DNA of 64,000 bases from Mycobacterium sp. 852014-50255_SCH5639931 (GCF_001665605.1 NZ_LZSV01000031.1:124001-188000); one strand, 5' to 3'; counted from the first letter of the stretch, positions 42,223 to 52,478 are shown. The notes: generated by a model from the letters alone, not told the origin. Translations and numbers: made by a program.

Positions 42223-43016
42223 TGACTGCAGGCGAGTCTGTCGAACCCCGCGTCGAGCCGCCACTTCCGCCCATCCCCGAGGGGGCGGTGATGGTGACGT
42301 TGAAGATCGCGCGATTCAACCCCGACAATCCCGATGCCTTCGCGGAAACCGGTGGTTGGCAAAGCTTTCGGGTGCCGTGCCTGCCCAGCGACCGGCTGCT
42401 CAACCTGCTGATCTACATCAAGAGCTACCTGGACGGCACGCTGACCTTCCGGCGCTCCTGCGCCCACGGGGTGTGCGGCTCGGACGCCATGCGCATCAAC
42501 GGCGTGAACCGGCTGGCCTGCAAGGTGCTGATGCGCGACCTGTTGCCCGAGAAGAAGGGCAAGCAGCTGACCATCACGGTGGAACCCATCCGTGGCCTGC
42601 CGGTGGAGAAGGACCTGGTGGTCAACATGGAGCCGTTCTTCGACGCCTACCGCGCGGTCAAGCCGTACCTGGTCACCAGCGGGAATCCGCCGACACGGGA
42701 ACGCATTCAGAGCCCCACCGACCGCGCCCGCTACGACGACACCACCAAGTGCATCCTGTGCGCGGCCTGCACCACCAGCTGCCCGGTGTTCTGGCACGAG
42801 GGCAGTTACTACGGCCCGGCGGCGATCGTCAACGCGCACCGCTTCATCTTCGACAGCCGCGACGAGGCCGCCGCCGAGCGTCTCGACATCCTCAACGAGG
42901 TGGACGGCGTGTGGCGGTGCCGCACCACGTTCAACTGCACCGAGTGCTGCCCGCGCGGGATCCAGATCACCAAGGCGATCCAAGAAGTCAAGCGCGCGCT
43001 GATGTTCACCCGCTGA
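42222..43016 (+). CDS. sdhB: Succinate dehydrogenase iron-sulfur protein SdhB
   Basis: A 264-residue electron-transfer subunit. The 2Fe-2S ligands are in RRSCAHGVCGSDAMRI and LAC, the 4Fe-4S ligands in CILCAACTTSC, and the remaining ligands in FNCTECCPRGI. It passes electrons from SdhA to the SdhCD anchor. Its ATG overlaps the sdhA stop by one base. Matches Rv3319 and closes the operon; the convergent GGDEF gene ends 11 bases downstream. Confidence 0.97.
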   Translation: MTAGESVEPRVEPPLPPIPEGAVMVTLKIARFNPDNPDAFAETGGWQSFRVPCLPSDRLLNLLIYIKSYLDGTLTFRRSCAHGVCGSDAMRINGVNRLACKVLMRDLLPEKKGKQLTITVEPIRGLPVEKDLVVNMEPFFDAYRAVKPYLVTSGNPPTRERIQSPTDRARYDDTTKCILCAACTTSCPVFWHEGSYYGPAAIVNAHRFIFDSRDEAAAERLDILNEVDGVWRCRTTFNCTECCPRGIQITKAIQEVKRALMFTR

Positions 43017-43027
43017 CCCCGCGCGGC

Positions 43028-44128
43028 TCAACAGAGTTCGTGATGACTACTTCGGTTGCCCCCCAACCGTTTAGCCTGGTACATCGCGGTATCTGAGGCG
43101 GTGACCAACTCGCCCAGGAGGGCGTGCGGCTCGGCCGCGGTGTCGTCCAGGCGGGCGCAGGCGGTGCCGATGCTGGCGGTGACCCCCGCCGCCGACGCCG
43201 CGATGGCCCGGCACATCCGCGCGGCCAGGGACTCGGCGTTGCAGCCCGCGGACGTGCCGGCCAACAGAAACTCCTCACCGCCGCTTCGCGCCACCACCGC
43301 CTGGTTGTCGGCGGCGGCCAACAGCGCCTTGGCGACTTGGACCAGCGCGTGGTCGCCGGCGGCGTGGCCACACCTGTCGTTGAGGGCTTTGAAATTGTCG
43401 AGGTCGACGAGCATGACCACGAGGTGGGAGTCGATGCCCCGGCGCGCCACGATCATCCCCAGCGCCTCGTGCTGGAATGCGCGCCTGTTGAGCAGGCCGG
43501 TCAACGGGTCGCGGTCCGCGGTCAGCAGATCGCCCGACAGGGCGCGCACCAGGACCCGGATCGCCAACGGCAGGGCGATGTTGACCTCGATCACCAGCCA
43601 CAGATCCACCCCGGCCAGGCTGGGGTGGCCGGTTCGGGCCAGCGACAACGCCTCCCAGGAGCCGACCGCGGCGGCGACCGCGAAGTTGTAGAGCACGAAG
43701 CCCGTGGTGTGGAAGAACGCCATGTAGGCGCCGAAGGTGGCGAAGGCGATGCAGCCGATCAGGGCGGCCAGCGGGTTGGGGTGCGCCAGGCACGCCAGGG
43801 CGACGGCGGTGTTGCACGTAATGGCGAAGACGACCGACTGGCAGCGGGTGGGCCAGCGCAATATCCACAGCAACACCCCCGCCGCACCGCCGGCGACGGC
43901 AGTCCACATCATCGTTACCGGAACCGGCCCGCGGGGACCGTCCGAGCCGGCGAGCAGAGCGAGAAGGCACAGCACCATCGACGCGGCGATCAACGCCATC
44001 ACGGCCCGGGTGGCGCCGCTCAGGCGCCGCGAAGCGAGGTAACCGGAAAGCCAGTCATACTGATCGGCCCGCCACCATGGGCTGAACAGCGCGGTCATCG
44101 TCGACCCCCATCGCCAACCACTGGTCAT
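43028..44128 (-). CDS. Membrane-bound GGDEF diguanylate cyclase
   Basis: A 366-residue protein with about six membrane helices in the first 195 residues (e.g. AVMALIAASMVLCLLALLAG, LWLVIEVNIALPLAIRVL), then a GGDEF domain. The active-site motif is GGEEF, a functional variant, with DRDPLTGLLNRRAF and VDLDNFKALNDRCGHAAGD before it. It probably makes c-di-GMP from GTP at the membrane. The N-terminal helices are likely a sensor of unknown signal. ATG 44098 is an alternative start. It occupies the place where M. tuberculosis has unrelated genes between sdhB and sigJ. Confidence 0.9.
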   Translation of the reverse strand: MTSGWRWGSTMTALFSPWWRADQYDWLSGYLASRRLSGATRAVMALIAASMVLCLLALLAGSDGPRGPVPVTMMWTAVAGGAAGVLLWILRWPTRCQSVVFAITCNTAVALACLAHPNPLAALIGCIAFATFGAYMAFFHTTGFVLYNFAVAAAVGSWEALSLARTGHPSLAGVDLWLVIEVNIALPLAIRVLVRALSGDLLTADRDPLTGLLNRRAFQHEALGMIVARRGIDSHLVVMLVDLDNFKALNDRCGHAAGDHALVQVAKALLAAADNQAVVARSGGEEFLLAGTSAGCNAESLAARMCRAIAASAAGVTASIGTACARLDDTAAEPHALLGELVTASDTAMYQAKRLGGNRSSHHELC

Positions 44129-44189
44129 CGATGCCGAGTGGCTAGCCGCATGCTACGACTCTCGGGCGGTCGACGAGGCACAATCCGAC

Positions 44190-44216
44190 CGTCACACTTT
44201 CGCGGCCCGTCTCGTC
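44190..44216 (+). promoter_or_regulatory. Candidate ECF41 (SigJ-type) promoter of the AhpD-like gene
   Basis: The sequence CGTCACA, 16 bases, then CGTC matches the reported ECF41 promoter pattern (TGTCACA, 16 bases, CGTC) at all but the first position. The second element ends 8 bases before the ATG, so the transcript would be leaderless or nearly so. An ECF41-type sigma factor gene (sigJ) lies directly downstream in convergent orientation, which supports the reading. Confidence 0.6.
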
Positions 44217-44224
44217 TCAGGGGT

Positions 44225-44824
44225 ATGACACAGAAAACCCGCATCGAGCCCCTGTCCCCCCAGCGCGCCGGGCTGCTGACCCGCGCGATGTACCGGATCG
44301 CCGCGCGGCGCTACGGCCAGGTTCCCGAACCGTTCACCGTGGCCGCCCACCATCGCAAGCTGATGGTCGCCGGCGTTGTGCATGAGACGATGATCGACCG
44401 CGCGTCCAAGGTGCTGCCGGTCAGCGTGCGTGAGCTGGCGGTGTTGTGGACCGCGCGCAGCGTCGGCTGCTCCTGGTGTGTCGACTTCGGGTCGATGCTG
44501 CAGCGCCTGGACGGCCTCGACGTCGAGCGGCTCAAAGAGGTCGACAATTACGCCACCTCAACGGCTTTCACCGACGACGAGCGCGCCGCAATCCGCTATG
44601 CCGACGCGATGACGACCGATCCGCACACCGTCACCGACGAGCAGGTCGCCGACCTGAGGGCCCGGTTCGGCGATGCCGGCGTGATCGAGCTGACCTATCA
44701 GATCGGCGTGGAGAACATGCGGGCCCGGATGAACACCGCGCTGGGCATCACCGAGCAGGGCTTCAACTCCGGGGATGCCTGCCGCGTGCCCTGGGCTAGC
44801 GAGACCGCAGCGGAGAGCCGGTGA
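44225..44824 (+). CDS. Carboxymuconolactone decarboxylase / AhpD-like protein
   Basis: A 199-residue protein of the AhpD/CMD fold with the redox motif SVGCSWCVDFGSML (CxxC followed by Asp) around residue 80, ELAVLWTARS before it and ERAAIRYADAMTTDP after. Such proteins are peroxidase partners or decarboxylases; the CxxC suggests a thiol-peroxidase role. By family knowledge, CMD proteins are standard genomic partners of ECF41 sigma factors, and sigJ is convergent with a 29-base overlap. A good ECF41-like promoter lies just upstream of the ATG. Confidence 0.88.
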   Translation: MTQKTRIEPLSPQRAGLLTRAMYRIAARRYGQVPEPFTVAAHHRKLMVAGVVHETMIDRASKVLPVSVRELAVLWTARSVGCSWCVDFGSMLQRLDGLDVERLKEVDNYATSTAFTDDERAAIRYADAMTTDPHTVTDEQVADLRARFGDAGVIELTYQIGVENMRARMNTALGITEQGFNSGDACRVPWASETAAESR

Positions 44825-45698
44825 ACTTGTCCGGGTTGGCGATATCCCAAAGCGCGCAGACCTTTCCATCGCGCACCGTCAACGCCGTGATCCGCGGCAG
44901 CATCTCCCGGTAGCCGTCGGACGCCGGGCAACCGGCGGTGTAGACACCCAGTTCGCCGTTGACCAGCCCCAGCTGATACGAGGTGAACATCGCCGGTCCG
45001 TAGCGCTGCGCCAGGCCCAGCATGAACCGGACCACCTTGTCCGGGCCGTGAATAGTCTGAACGGCCGTGGGCGCCTTGCCATTCGAATCGCCGGTGAAGG
45101 TGACGTCGGGATGCAGCAGCGAGACCACGGTGTCCAGGTCGCCGGCGGCCATGGCGGCCAGCAGCCGACCGACGACCTCGTCGTGCGACGGGTCGGGCTT
45201 CGGCGGCGGTTCGGCCGCGACCGCCTTGCGGGCCCGCGACGCCAGCTGGCGGGCGCCGGCCTCGCTGGTGCCCAGCACTCCGGCCACTTCGGCGAAGGGC
45301 ACCGCGAACCCGTCGTGCAGCACGAAGGCGACCCGCTGGTCGGGCGAGAGGCGTTCGAGCACCACCATCGCCGCGAACCGGGCGTCTTCGCGGGCCACCA
45401 CGGCGGCCAGCGGATCAGCGGGGTCGAGCCCGGTCACCACCGGCTCCGGCAGCCAGTTGCCGGTGTAGGTCTCGCGCCGGTGCGCGGCCGAGCGCAGCTT
45501 ATCCAGGCCCAGCCGGCTCACCACCGTGGTCAGCCATGCCCGCGGGTCGGTGATGGTGGCTTCCTGCCCGTCGAAGCGCAGCCAGGCTTCCTGGACGATG
45601 TCCTCGGCGTCGGCCACCGTGCCGGTGAGCCGGTAGGCGACCGCCATGAGGTGCGGCCGCAAGGATTCGAATAATGAGACCTGTTCGGTCTCGGTCAT
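44796..45698 (-). CDS. sigJ: ECF41-type sigma factor SigJ with fused SnoaL-like domain
   Basis: A 300-residue ECF sigma factor. Region 2 is at about 8-75 (LRPHLMAVAYRLTGTVADAEDIVQEAWLR), region 4 at about 110-160 (ERLSPDQRVAFVLHDGFAVPFAEVAGVLGTSEAGARQLASRARK), and a SnoaL-like domain follows to the end. The ECF41 linker motif WLPEP and the C-terminal NPDK motif are present; the DGGGK motif appears as GDSNGK. The fused domain acts as a built-in regulator instead of an anti-sigma factor. Matches M. tuberculosis SigJ (Rv3328c), implicated in peroxide resistance. Confidence 0.93.
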   Translation of the reverse strand: MTETEQVSLFESLRPHLMAVAYRLTGTVADAEDIVQEAWLRFDGQEATITDPRAWLTTVVSRLGLDKLRSAAHRRETYTGNWLPEPVVTGLDPADPLAAVVAREDARFAAMVVLERLSPDQRVAFVLHDGFAVPFAEVAGVLGTSEAGARQLASRARKAVAAEPPPKPDPSHDEVVGRLLAAMAAGDLDTVVSLLHPDVTFTGDSNGKAPTAVQTIHGPDKVVRFMLGLAQRYGPAMFTSYQLGLVNGELGVYTAGCPASDGYREMLPRITALTVRDGKVCALWDIANPDKFTGSPLRSR

Positions 45699-45702
45699 AT
45701 CG

Positions 45703-45725
45703 CGAGCCTAGCGCGGCTAGTCTCG
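45703..45725. promoter_or_regulatory. Imperfect palindrome in the sigJ / aminotransferase divergent region
   Basis: CGAGCCTAGC, three bases, GCTAGTCTCG: arms complementary at 9 of 10 positions. It fills most of the 35-base gap between the two divergent start codons, so it could be an operator for either gene or part of a transcript start. No factor is suggested by the sequence itself. Confidence 0.35.
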
Positions 45726-45733
45726 CAGACACC

Positions 45734-47080
45734 ATGACAGAACACCTCTGGCTGCACTTCGCCCGGCACGGCTCCGGCATCACGCCGCCGATCATCGTCC
45801 GCGGCGACGGCGTGACCATCTTCGACGACCGCGGCAAGAGCTACCTCGATGCGCTGTCCGGGCTGTTCACCGTGCAGGTCGGCCACGGCCGCACCGAACT
45901 CGCCGAGGTCGCCGCGCGGCAGGCGAGCACGCTCGCGTACTTCCCGCTGTGGGGTTACGCCCACCCGACCGCGGTCGAGCTCGCCGAGCGCCTGGCGCGC
46001 TACGCTCCGGGCGACCTGAACCGGGTGTTCTTCACCACGGGCGGCACCGAGGCCGTCGAGACCGCGTGGAAGCTGGCCAAGCAGTACTTCAAGCTGACCG
46101 GCAAACCCGGTAAGCACAAGGTGATTTCGCGGTCGATCGCCTATCACGGCACCACCCAGGGCGCCCTCGCGATCACCGGCCTCCCTTCGTACAAGGCGCC
46201 GTTCGAACCGGTGACGCCCGGCGGATTCCGGGTGCCCAACACGAACTTCTACCGTGCGCCCGACCCGTTCGCCAACGACCCCAAGGCGTTTGGGCAATGG
46301 GCCGCCAACCGGATCGCCGAGGCGATCGAGTTCGAGGGCCCGGCGACGGTCGCCGCGGTGTTCCTGGAACCGGTGCAGAACGCGGGCGGCGCCATCCCCC
46401 CTCCCCCGGGCTATTTCGAACGGGTGCGGCAGATCTGCGATGAGTACGACGTGCTGCTGGTCTCCGACGAGGTGATCTGCGCGTTCGGCCGCATCGGGTC
46501 GATGTTCGCCTGCTCATCTGACATCGGAGACTTCGGCTACGTGCCCGACATGATCACCTGCGCCAAGGGGCTGACGTCCGGCTACTCGCCGCTGGGCGCG
46601 ATGATCGCCAGCGAGAGACTGTTCGAGCCGTTCAACGACGGGGCGACCGTATTTCCGCACGGCTATACCTTTGGCGGACACCCGGTTTCGACGGCCGTGG
46701 GGTTGGCCAACCTCGACATCTTCGAGCGCGAGGGCCTCAACGACCGCGTCAAGCAACACGCGTCCGCCTTCCGGACCACCCTGGAGCGGCTCTACGACCT
46801 GCCCATCGTCGGCGACGTGCGCGGCGAGGGCTACTTCTACGGCATCGAGCTGGTCAAGGACAAGGCGACCAAGGAAACGTTCAGCACGGAAGAGTGCGAA
46901 CGGGTGCTGCACGGCTATGTGTCGCCGGCACTCTTCGAAGCGGGCCTGTATTGCCGCGCCGACGACCGCGGCGATCCCGTCGTCCAGGTGGCGCCGCCGC
47001 TGATCAGCGGTCAGGCCGAGTTCGACACCATCGAATCGGTTTTGCGCGGCGTGCTCGCGGAGGCGTTCAACAAGATTTAG
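45734..47080 (+). CDS. Class III PLP-dependent aminotransferase (Rv3329-like)
   Basis: A 448-residue aminotransferase of the omega-amino-acid/diamine type. It has the N-terminal YLDALSGLFTVQVGHGR, FTTGGTEAVETAWKLAKQYF, PLP-contact YHGTTQGAL, the Asp of LLVSDEVICAFGRIGSMFA and the Schiff-base Lys in ITCAKGLTSGYSPLGAM. Enzymes with this pattern transfer amino groups from beta-alanine, putrescine or similar to pyruvate; the exact donor is unknown. ATG start, divergent from sigJ as in M. tuberculosis Rv3328c-Rv3329. Confidence 0.92.
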   Translation: MTEHLWLHFARHGSGITPPIIVRGDGVTIFDDRGKSYLDALSGLFTVQVGHGRTELAEVAARQASTLAYFPLWGYAHPTAVELAERLARYAPGDLNRVFFTTGGTEAVETAWKLAKQYFKLTGKPGKHKVISRSIAYHGTTQGALAITGLPSYKAPFEPVTPGGFRVPNTNFYRAPDPFANDPKAFGQWAANRIAEAIEFEGPATVAAVFLEPVQNAGGAIPPPPGYFERVRQICDEYDVLLVSDEVICAFGRIGSMFACSSDIGDFGYVPDMITCAKGLTSGYSPLGAMIASERLFEPFNDGATVFPHGYTFGGHPVSTAVGLANLDIFEREGLNDRVKQHASAFRTTLERLYDLPIVGDVRGEGYFYGIELVKDKATKETFSTEECERVLHGYVSPALFEAGLYCRADDRGDPVVQVAPPLISGQAEFDTIESVLRGVLAEAFNKI

Positions 47081-47400
47081 CGGCGCTTCACCGCGTCGGC
47101 CGCAACCAGAACCTCCCGGGAATGCGCCGCCGTCGGGTTGGTCACCATCCGGGTTACCGAGTTGCACAGCCAGGTGAGCGCCTCGCGCAGGCCGGCGTCG
47201 GACGTGGCGTCACGATGCTGCTGCAATTCGGTCAGCACGCCTTCCAGGCCGGAGCGGCGGACCTGCGTTGACTTCTCGACTTCCTTGATCAGCTGTTGCA
47301 GCGACCGCGGAGCGTCGCGGTTCCGCCGCAACCGGGACCAGAAACGATCGGTGTGAATGGCGGGCCCTCGGGTCTCGGCGGGGAGATTCGTTGCTGTCAC
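47077..47400 (-). CDS. Small conserved helical protein, unknown function
   Basis: About 107 residues, mostly helical and charged: FWSRLRRNRDAPRSLQQLIKEVEKS, LEGVLTELQQHRDATSDAGLREALTWL, then SVTRMVTNPTAAHSREVL. There is no signal peptide or membrane helix. I place the start at GTG 47400; an upstream in-frame GTG at 47508 would leave only 22 bases to the divergent dacB1 start. The codon pattern and absence of a better frame support coding. I do not recognise a function. Its stop overlaps the aminotransferase stop in convergent orientation. Confidence 0.6.
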   Translation of the reverse strand: MTATNLPAETRGPAIHTDRFWSRLRRNRDAPRSLQQLIKEVEKSTQVRRSGLEGVLTELQQHRDATSDAGLREALTWLCNSVTRMVTNPTAAHSREVLVAADAVKRR

Positions 47401-47530
47401 GCTGACGGCATGCCCAGCGTAGTGGCTCGGCGGCGTTCTCGCGCGGTCCGGCGCTCTCGCAACTTCCGTCTCACCAGTCACAGCGCGGCTCCCTCGAATC
47501 GGGCCCACAATCGCCTAGTCTGCACAAGCA

Positions 47531-48784
47531 ATGAACTTCCTACGCCCCGCATCGTGCCTGGCAGCGGCCGTTTTCCTGATCGCCGCCCCGGTGACGCTCG
47601 CCGCGCCCGCGGCCTTACCCGCCGCCCGTGCCGAGCCGGGCGGCGGACCCAACGCCGCACCCGCGAACTGCCCCTTCAAGGTGAACACCCCACCCGCGGT
47701 GGATTCGTCGGAGGTTCCCCAGGCCGGCGACCCGCCGATCCCGCTGGCGGTGCCCGCCAAGCCGGTAGGCGGCGAGGCGCTGGCCGGCTGCGGCATCGTC
47801 GCCGCGCCCGATACGCCGGCGCTGCCCAACGACGTCTCCGCCGACGCGTGGCTGGTGGCGGACCTGGACAGCGGCGCGGTGATCGCCGCGAAGGACCCGC
47901 ACGGCCGGCACCGCCCCGCCAGCATCATCAAGGTGCTGGTCGCGATGGCCGCCATAAATGCGCTCAACCTGAACAAGGCGGTACCCGGCACCGCCGACGA
48001 CGCGGCCGCCGAGGGCACCAAGGTCGGCGTCGAAGAGGGCGGGGTGTTCACCGTCAACCAGCTGCTGCACGGCCTGCTGATGCACTCCGGCAACGACGCC
48101 GCGCACGCGCTGGCCATGCAGCTCGGCGGCATGCAGCAGGCGGTGGAGAAGATCAACGTGCTGGCCGCCAAGCTCGGCGGCAAGGACACTCGGGTGGTGA
48201 CGCCGTCCGGGCTGGACGGGCCCGGCATGAGCACGTCGGCCTACGACATCGGCCTGTTCTACCGCTACGCCTGGCAGAACCCGACTTTCGCCGACATCGT
48301 CGCGACGCGGACGTTCGACTTCCCCGGCCACGGCGACCACCCCGGCTACGAACTGGAAAACGACAACCAGCTGCTCTACAAGTACCCGGGCGCCCTGGGC
48401 GGCAAGACCGGTTACACCGACGACGCCGGCCAGACCTTCGTGGGCGCGGCCAACCACAACGGGCGCCGCTTGATGGCCGTGCTGCTGCACGGGACGCGGC
48501 AGCCGATTGCCCCGTGGGAGCAGGCGGCGCACCTGCTGGACTACGGATTCAGCACGCCGCAGGGCACCCAGGTCGGCAACCTGATCGAACCCGACCCCTC
48601 GCTGGCGCCCGCCAAACGCGACAGCGCGGCCGACAGGCAGGGCAGCGGCGCGCAGGCCGCGGGGTTCATCCCGTCGGCGGATGCGCTGCCGATCCGGGTG
48701 GGCGTCGCCGTCATCGGGACCATCATCGTGTTTAGTTTGATCATGGTCGCACGCTCGATGAACCGCCGACCCCAACACCGTTGA
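47531..48784 (+). CDS. dacB1: D-alanyl-D-alanine carboxypeptidase DacB1
   Basis: A 417-residue penicillin-binding protein with a signal peptide (about 1-33, AAAVFLIAAPVTLAAPAALPAA), the serine motif RPASIIKVLVAM (SxxK), HSGNDAAH (SxN) and GGKTGYTDDAG (KTG), plus a C-terminal membrane helix (VGVAVIGTIIVFSLIMVA). It trims the terminal D-Ala of peptidoglycan stems outside the membrane. All catalytic motifs are intact. Its stop overlaps the TTG start of sugI, so the two are coupled. Matches Rv3330. Confidence 0.95.
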   Translation: MNFLRPASCLAAAVFLIAAPVTLAAPAALPAARAEPGGGPNAAPANCPFKVNTPPAVDSSEVPQAGDPPIPLAVPAKPVGGEALAGCGIVAAPDTPALPNDVSADAWLVADLDSGAVIAAKDPHGRHRPASIIKVLVAMAAINALNLNKAVPGTADDAAAEGTKVGVEEGGVFTVNQLLHGLLMHSGNDAAHALAMQLGGMQQAVEKINVLAAKLGGKDTRVVTPSGLDGPGMSTSAYDIGLFYRYAWQNPTFADIVATRTFDFPGHGDHPGYELENDNQLLYKYPGALGGKTGYTDDAGQTFVGAANHNGRRLMAVLLHGTRQPIAPWEQAAHLLDYGFSTPQGTQVGNLIEPDPSLAPAKRDSAADRQGSGAQAAGFIPSADALPIRVGVAVIGTIIVFSLIMVARSMNRRPQHR

Positions 48785-50108
48785 CCGCCCGATCGCGGGG
48801 GCTGACCGTTGGGTTGACCGCCGCCAGCATCGGCGTCATCTATGGCTACGACCTGTCCATCATCGCCGGCGCGCAGCTCTACGTCACCGAGGACTTCGGG
48901 TTGTCCACCCGGCAACAGGAACTGCTGACGACCATGGTGGTGATCGGCCAGATCGCCGGGGCGCTCGGTGCGGGCGTGCTGGCCAACGCGATCGGGCGCA
49001 AGAAATCGGTGGTGCTGCTGCTGGTCGCCTACGCGGCGTTCGCGCTGCTCGGTGCGCTCTCGGTCTCGCTGCCCATGCTGTTGGCCGCGCGGCTCCTGCT
49101 GGGCCTGACCCTCGGCGTGGCGGTGGTGGTCGTGCCGGTATACATCGCGGAATCGGCCCCGACGGCGGTGCGCGGGTCGCTGCTGACCGCCTATCAACTG
49201 GCCATCGTCAGCGGGCTCATCGTCGGCTACCTGACCGGATATCTACTGGCCGGCACCCACAGCTGGCGCTGGATGCTGGGGCTGGCCACCGTGCCCGCAA
49301 TGTTGTTGCTGCCGTTGCTCATTCGCGCGCCCGACACGGCGCGGTGGTACGTGCTGAAGGGCCGGCCCGACGAGGCCCGCCGGGCGTTGCTGCGCGTCGA
49401 GCCCGACGCCCGGGTCGACGAGGAGCTCGCCGAGATCGGCCGCGCCCTGGGCGAAGGGAGCGGCGGCTGGTCCGAGATGCTGCGCCCGCCGTATGCGCGG
49501 GCCACCGCCTTCGTGGTCACGCTCGGCTTCCTGATCCAGATCACCGGCATCAACGCGATCATCTATTACAGCCCACGGATATTCCAAGCGATGGGCTTCG
49601 CGGGCAACTTCGCGCTGCTGGCGCTGCCGGCCCTGGTCCAGGTCGCCGGGTTGGCCGCCGTGGGCGCATCGCTGCTGCTCGTCGACAGGGTGGGCCGGCG
49701 CCCAATCCTGTTGTCCGGCATCGCCATGATGATCGCCGCCGACGTCGTGCTGATGGGCGTGTTCGGGCGGGGCATCGGCGGCGCGGCACTCGGCTTCGCC
49801 GGCATACTGCTGTTCATCATCGGCTACACCATGGGGTTCGGGTCCCTGGGCTGGGTGTACGCCAGCGAGAGCTTCCCGTCCCGGTTGCGGTCAATCGGGT
49901 CGAGCACGATGCTCACCTCCAACCTGGTGGCCAACGCGATCATCGCCGCCGTGTTCCTCACCATGCTGCATTCCCTCGGTGGCGCAGGCACTTTCGCAGT
50001 GTTCGCCGCCCTGGCAGTAGTCGCATTCGTCGTCGTCTACCGGTTTGCGCCGGAGACCAAGGGCCGCCAGCTGGAGGAAATCCGGCACTTCTGGGAAAAC
50101 GGCGGGCG

Positions 50109-50115
<7 letters not shown>
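48781..50115 (+). CDS. sugI: Sugar transporter SugI (MFS)
   Basis: A 444-residue major-facilitator sugar/proton symporter with about 12 membrane helices. Sugar-porter signatures are visible: GYDLSIIAGAQLY, GRKKSVVLLLVAYAAFA, VPVYIAESAPTAVRGSLLTAYQLAI, DRVGRRPILLSGI and PETKGRQLEE. The TTG start overlaps the dacB1 stop and its end overlaps nagA by seven bases. The context with dacB1 and nagA suggests uptake of wall-derived or amino sugars, though the substrate is not shown by sequence. Matches Rv3331. Confidence 0.92.
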
Positions 50116-51245
<1,130 letters not shown>

Positions 51246-51266
51246 TGCGGTCCGTCGGGCATCGCG

Positions 51267-51288
51267 CCCCGTCGACACGTCGACGGGG
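51267..51288. terminator. Hairpin terminator between nagA and the convergent reductase gene
   Basis: CCCCGTCGA, four-base loop, TCGACGGGG: a perfect nine-base stem 22 bases after the nagA stop and 13 bases before the convergent stop. It likely works in both directions. No U-tract. Confidence 0.72.
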
Positions 51289-51300
51289 AGACGTAGCCGG

Positions 51301-51777
51301 CTACCGCGGCTCTAGGACGATGACGGGGATCTCGCGGTCGGTCCAACTCTGGTATGACTCGAAATCTGCGTAGGTGTCGATGAGTCGCGGCCAAAGTCGC
51401 GCTCGTTCGTCGGCGTCGGCTTGACGCGCCGTCACGGCGCGGCGCTTGGCACGAACTGTGATGTGGGTGTCGGGATTGATCAACACGTTGCGATACCACT
51501 GGGGGTTCTCGTCACGTCCTGCCGCCGAGGCGACGACGATGACGTTGGGACCATCGTTCATGTACAGCAACGGCGTCGTGAAGCGCTTACCGGACTTACG
51601 CCCTAGGTGGTCCAGCAACAACGTTGGGGCGGGCTTGCGGAAGCCGGCTCCGATGCGCAGGTTGCCCCCGAAGCGTCCTTGGCTGACGCGGTAAACGGAC
51701 GCGTGGGCCCGGCTGAGGTAGCGCGACGCCAGCAAGACAAATCGCGAGTTGAGCTGTCTTGGTTTCTGCACAGCCAT
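51301..51777 (-). CDS. Deazaflavin-dependent (F420) nitroreductase-family protein
   Basis: A 158-residue protein of the Ddn-like split-barrel family: LLDHLGRKSGKRFTTPLLYMNDG, NVIVVASAAGRDENPQWYRNVL and a C-terminal DIPVIVLEPR-like end (REIPVIVLEPR). These bind coenzyme F420 and reduce quinones or nitro compounds at the membrane. The presumed F420 site (GRKSGK) is complete. ATG start. It is separated from the TetR gene by 40 bases on the same strand, so they may be co-transcribed. Confidence 0.9.
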   Translation of the reverse strand: MAVQKPRQLNSRFVLLASRYLSRAHASVYRVSQGRFGGNLRIGAGFRKPAPTLLLDHLGRKSGKRFTTPLLYMNDGPNVIVVASAAGRDENPQWYRNVLINPDTHITVRAKRRAVTARQADADERARLWPRLIDTYADFESYQSWTDREIPVIVLEPR

Positions 51778-51817
51778 CGCGCCTCTCGAAGATGGGTGGG
51801 ATCAGGTGGTGCGCGAT

Positions 51818-52405
51818 CTAGGACCGACTTGGGTTGCCGAGGAGGTTAAGCGCGGTGCTGATGCCTGCTTCCAGCACGTCGCCGGACAGTTCCGGGTCGG
51901 TGACCGCCCGCGCGAGTTGCAGGCTGCCGACCAGAAGTGTGAACAACCCGGTCGCCCTGCTGCGAGCGGCCGCCGGGTCATCCGGCGACAAATGGGCTGC
52001 CACCGCGTCGATGATGGCTTGCGCGCCCTGGGTGTAGGAGGCTCGGATCGCTCGGTCGCAGCGGCCGATCTCATCGAGCAGCGCCGCCGACGGACAACCG
52101 ATCGCCGGGCGGTCGCGGTGATCCGCGGAAAGGTACTCGCGGATGAAATGCTCGAGCGATTCCCCGCCGGGCGGTAGCGCCGTCATCGCGGCCGCTTGGT
52201 TTCGGAGCTGGTCGGACACCACGCTGGCCACAAGGTCATTTTTCGATCCGAAGTGGGCGTAGAAGGCGCCGTTGGTGAGCCCGGCGTCCGCCATCAATGC
52301 CGCGATCCCGGAACCGTCGATGCCGTCGCGCTTCAACCGTTGGCCCGCTCGTTCGATGATCCGGCGCCGCGTCTCGACCTTGTGCGCCGTGTCGTACCTC
52401 GCCAT
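51818..52405 (-). CDS. TetR-family regulator
   Basis: A 195-residue repressor. N-terminal helix-turn-helix: RRRIIERAGQRLKRDGIDGSGIAALMADAGLTNGAFYAHFGSKNDLVASV. The C-terminal ligand domain is of the TetR_C type (CPSAALLDEIGRCDRAIRASYTQGAQAI). ATG 52405 has GGAGGACAAGGG upstream; longer in-frame starts at 52453 lack a signal. It is divergent from two alpha/beta hydrolases, with a perfect palindrome in the shared region, and so most likely represses both sides. Confidence 0.9.
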   Translation of the reverse strand: MARYDTAHKVETRRRIIERAGQRLKRDGIDGSGIAALMADAGLTNGAFYAHFGSKNDLVASVVSDQLRNQAAAMTALPPGGESLEHFIREYLSADHRDRPAIGCPSAALLDEIGRCDRAIRASYTQGAQAIIDAVAAHLSPDDPAAARSRATGLFTLLVGSLQLARAVTDPELSGDVLEAGISTALNLLGNPSRS

Positions 52406-52462
52406 CCCTTGTCCTCCAATGGCCAGCTCGTCTCTTGACTCATGATACATCATTGTCTTACG

Positions 52463-52478
52463 GTCATAATATTATGAC
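52463..52478. promoter_or_regulatory. TetR operator candidate: perfect 16-base palindrome
   Basis: GTCATAATATTATGAC is perfectly self-complementary, AT-rich in an otherwise GC-rich window, and lies 58 bases from the TetR start and 109 bases from the hydrolase start. The position and symmetry fit the operator of the adjacent TetR regulator. Confidence 0.7.

Noticed and set aside
39895..42264. Very long open frame (789 codons) antisense to sdhD-sdhA
   Set aside because: High-GC DNA keeps antisense frames open; the protein is His/Gly/Val-rich without family motifs, while the sense strand encodes clear SdhD and SdhA.
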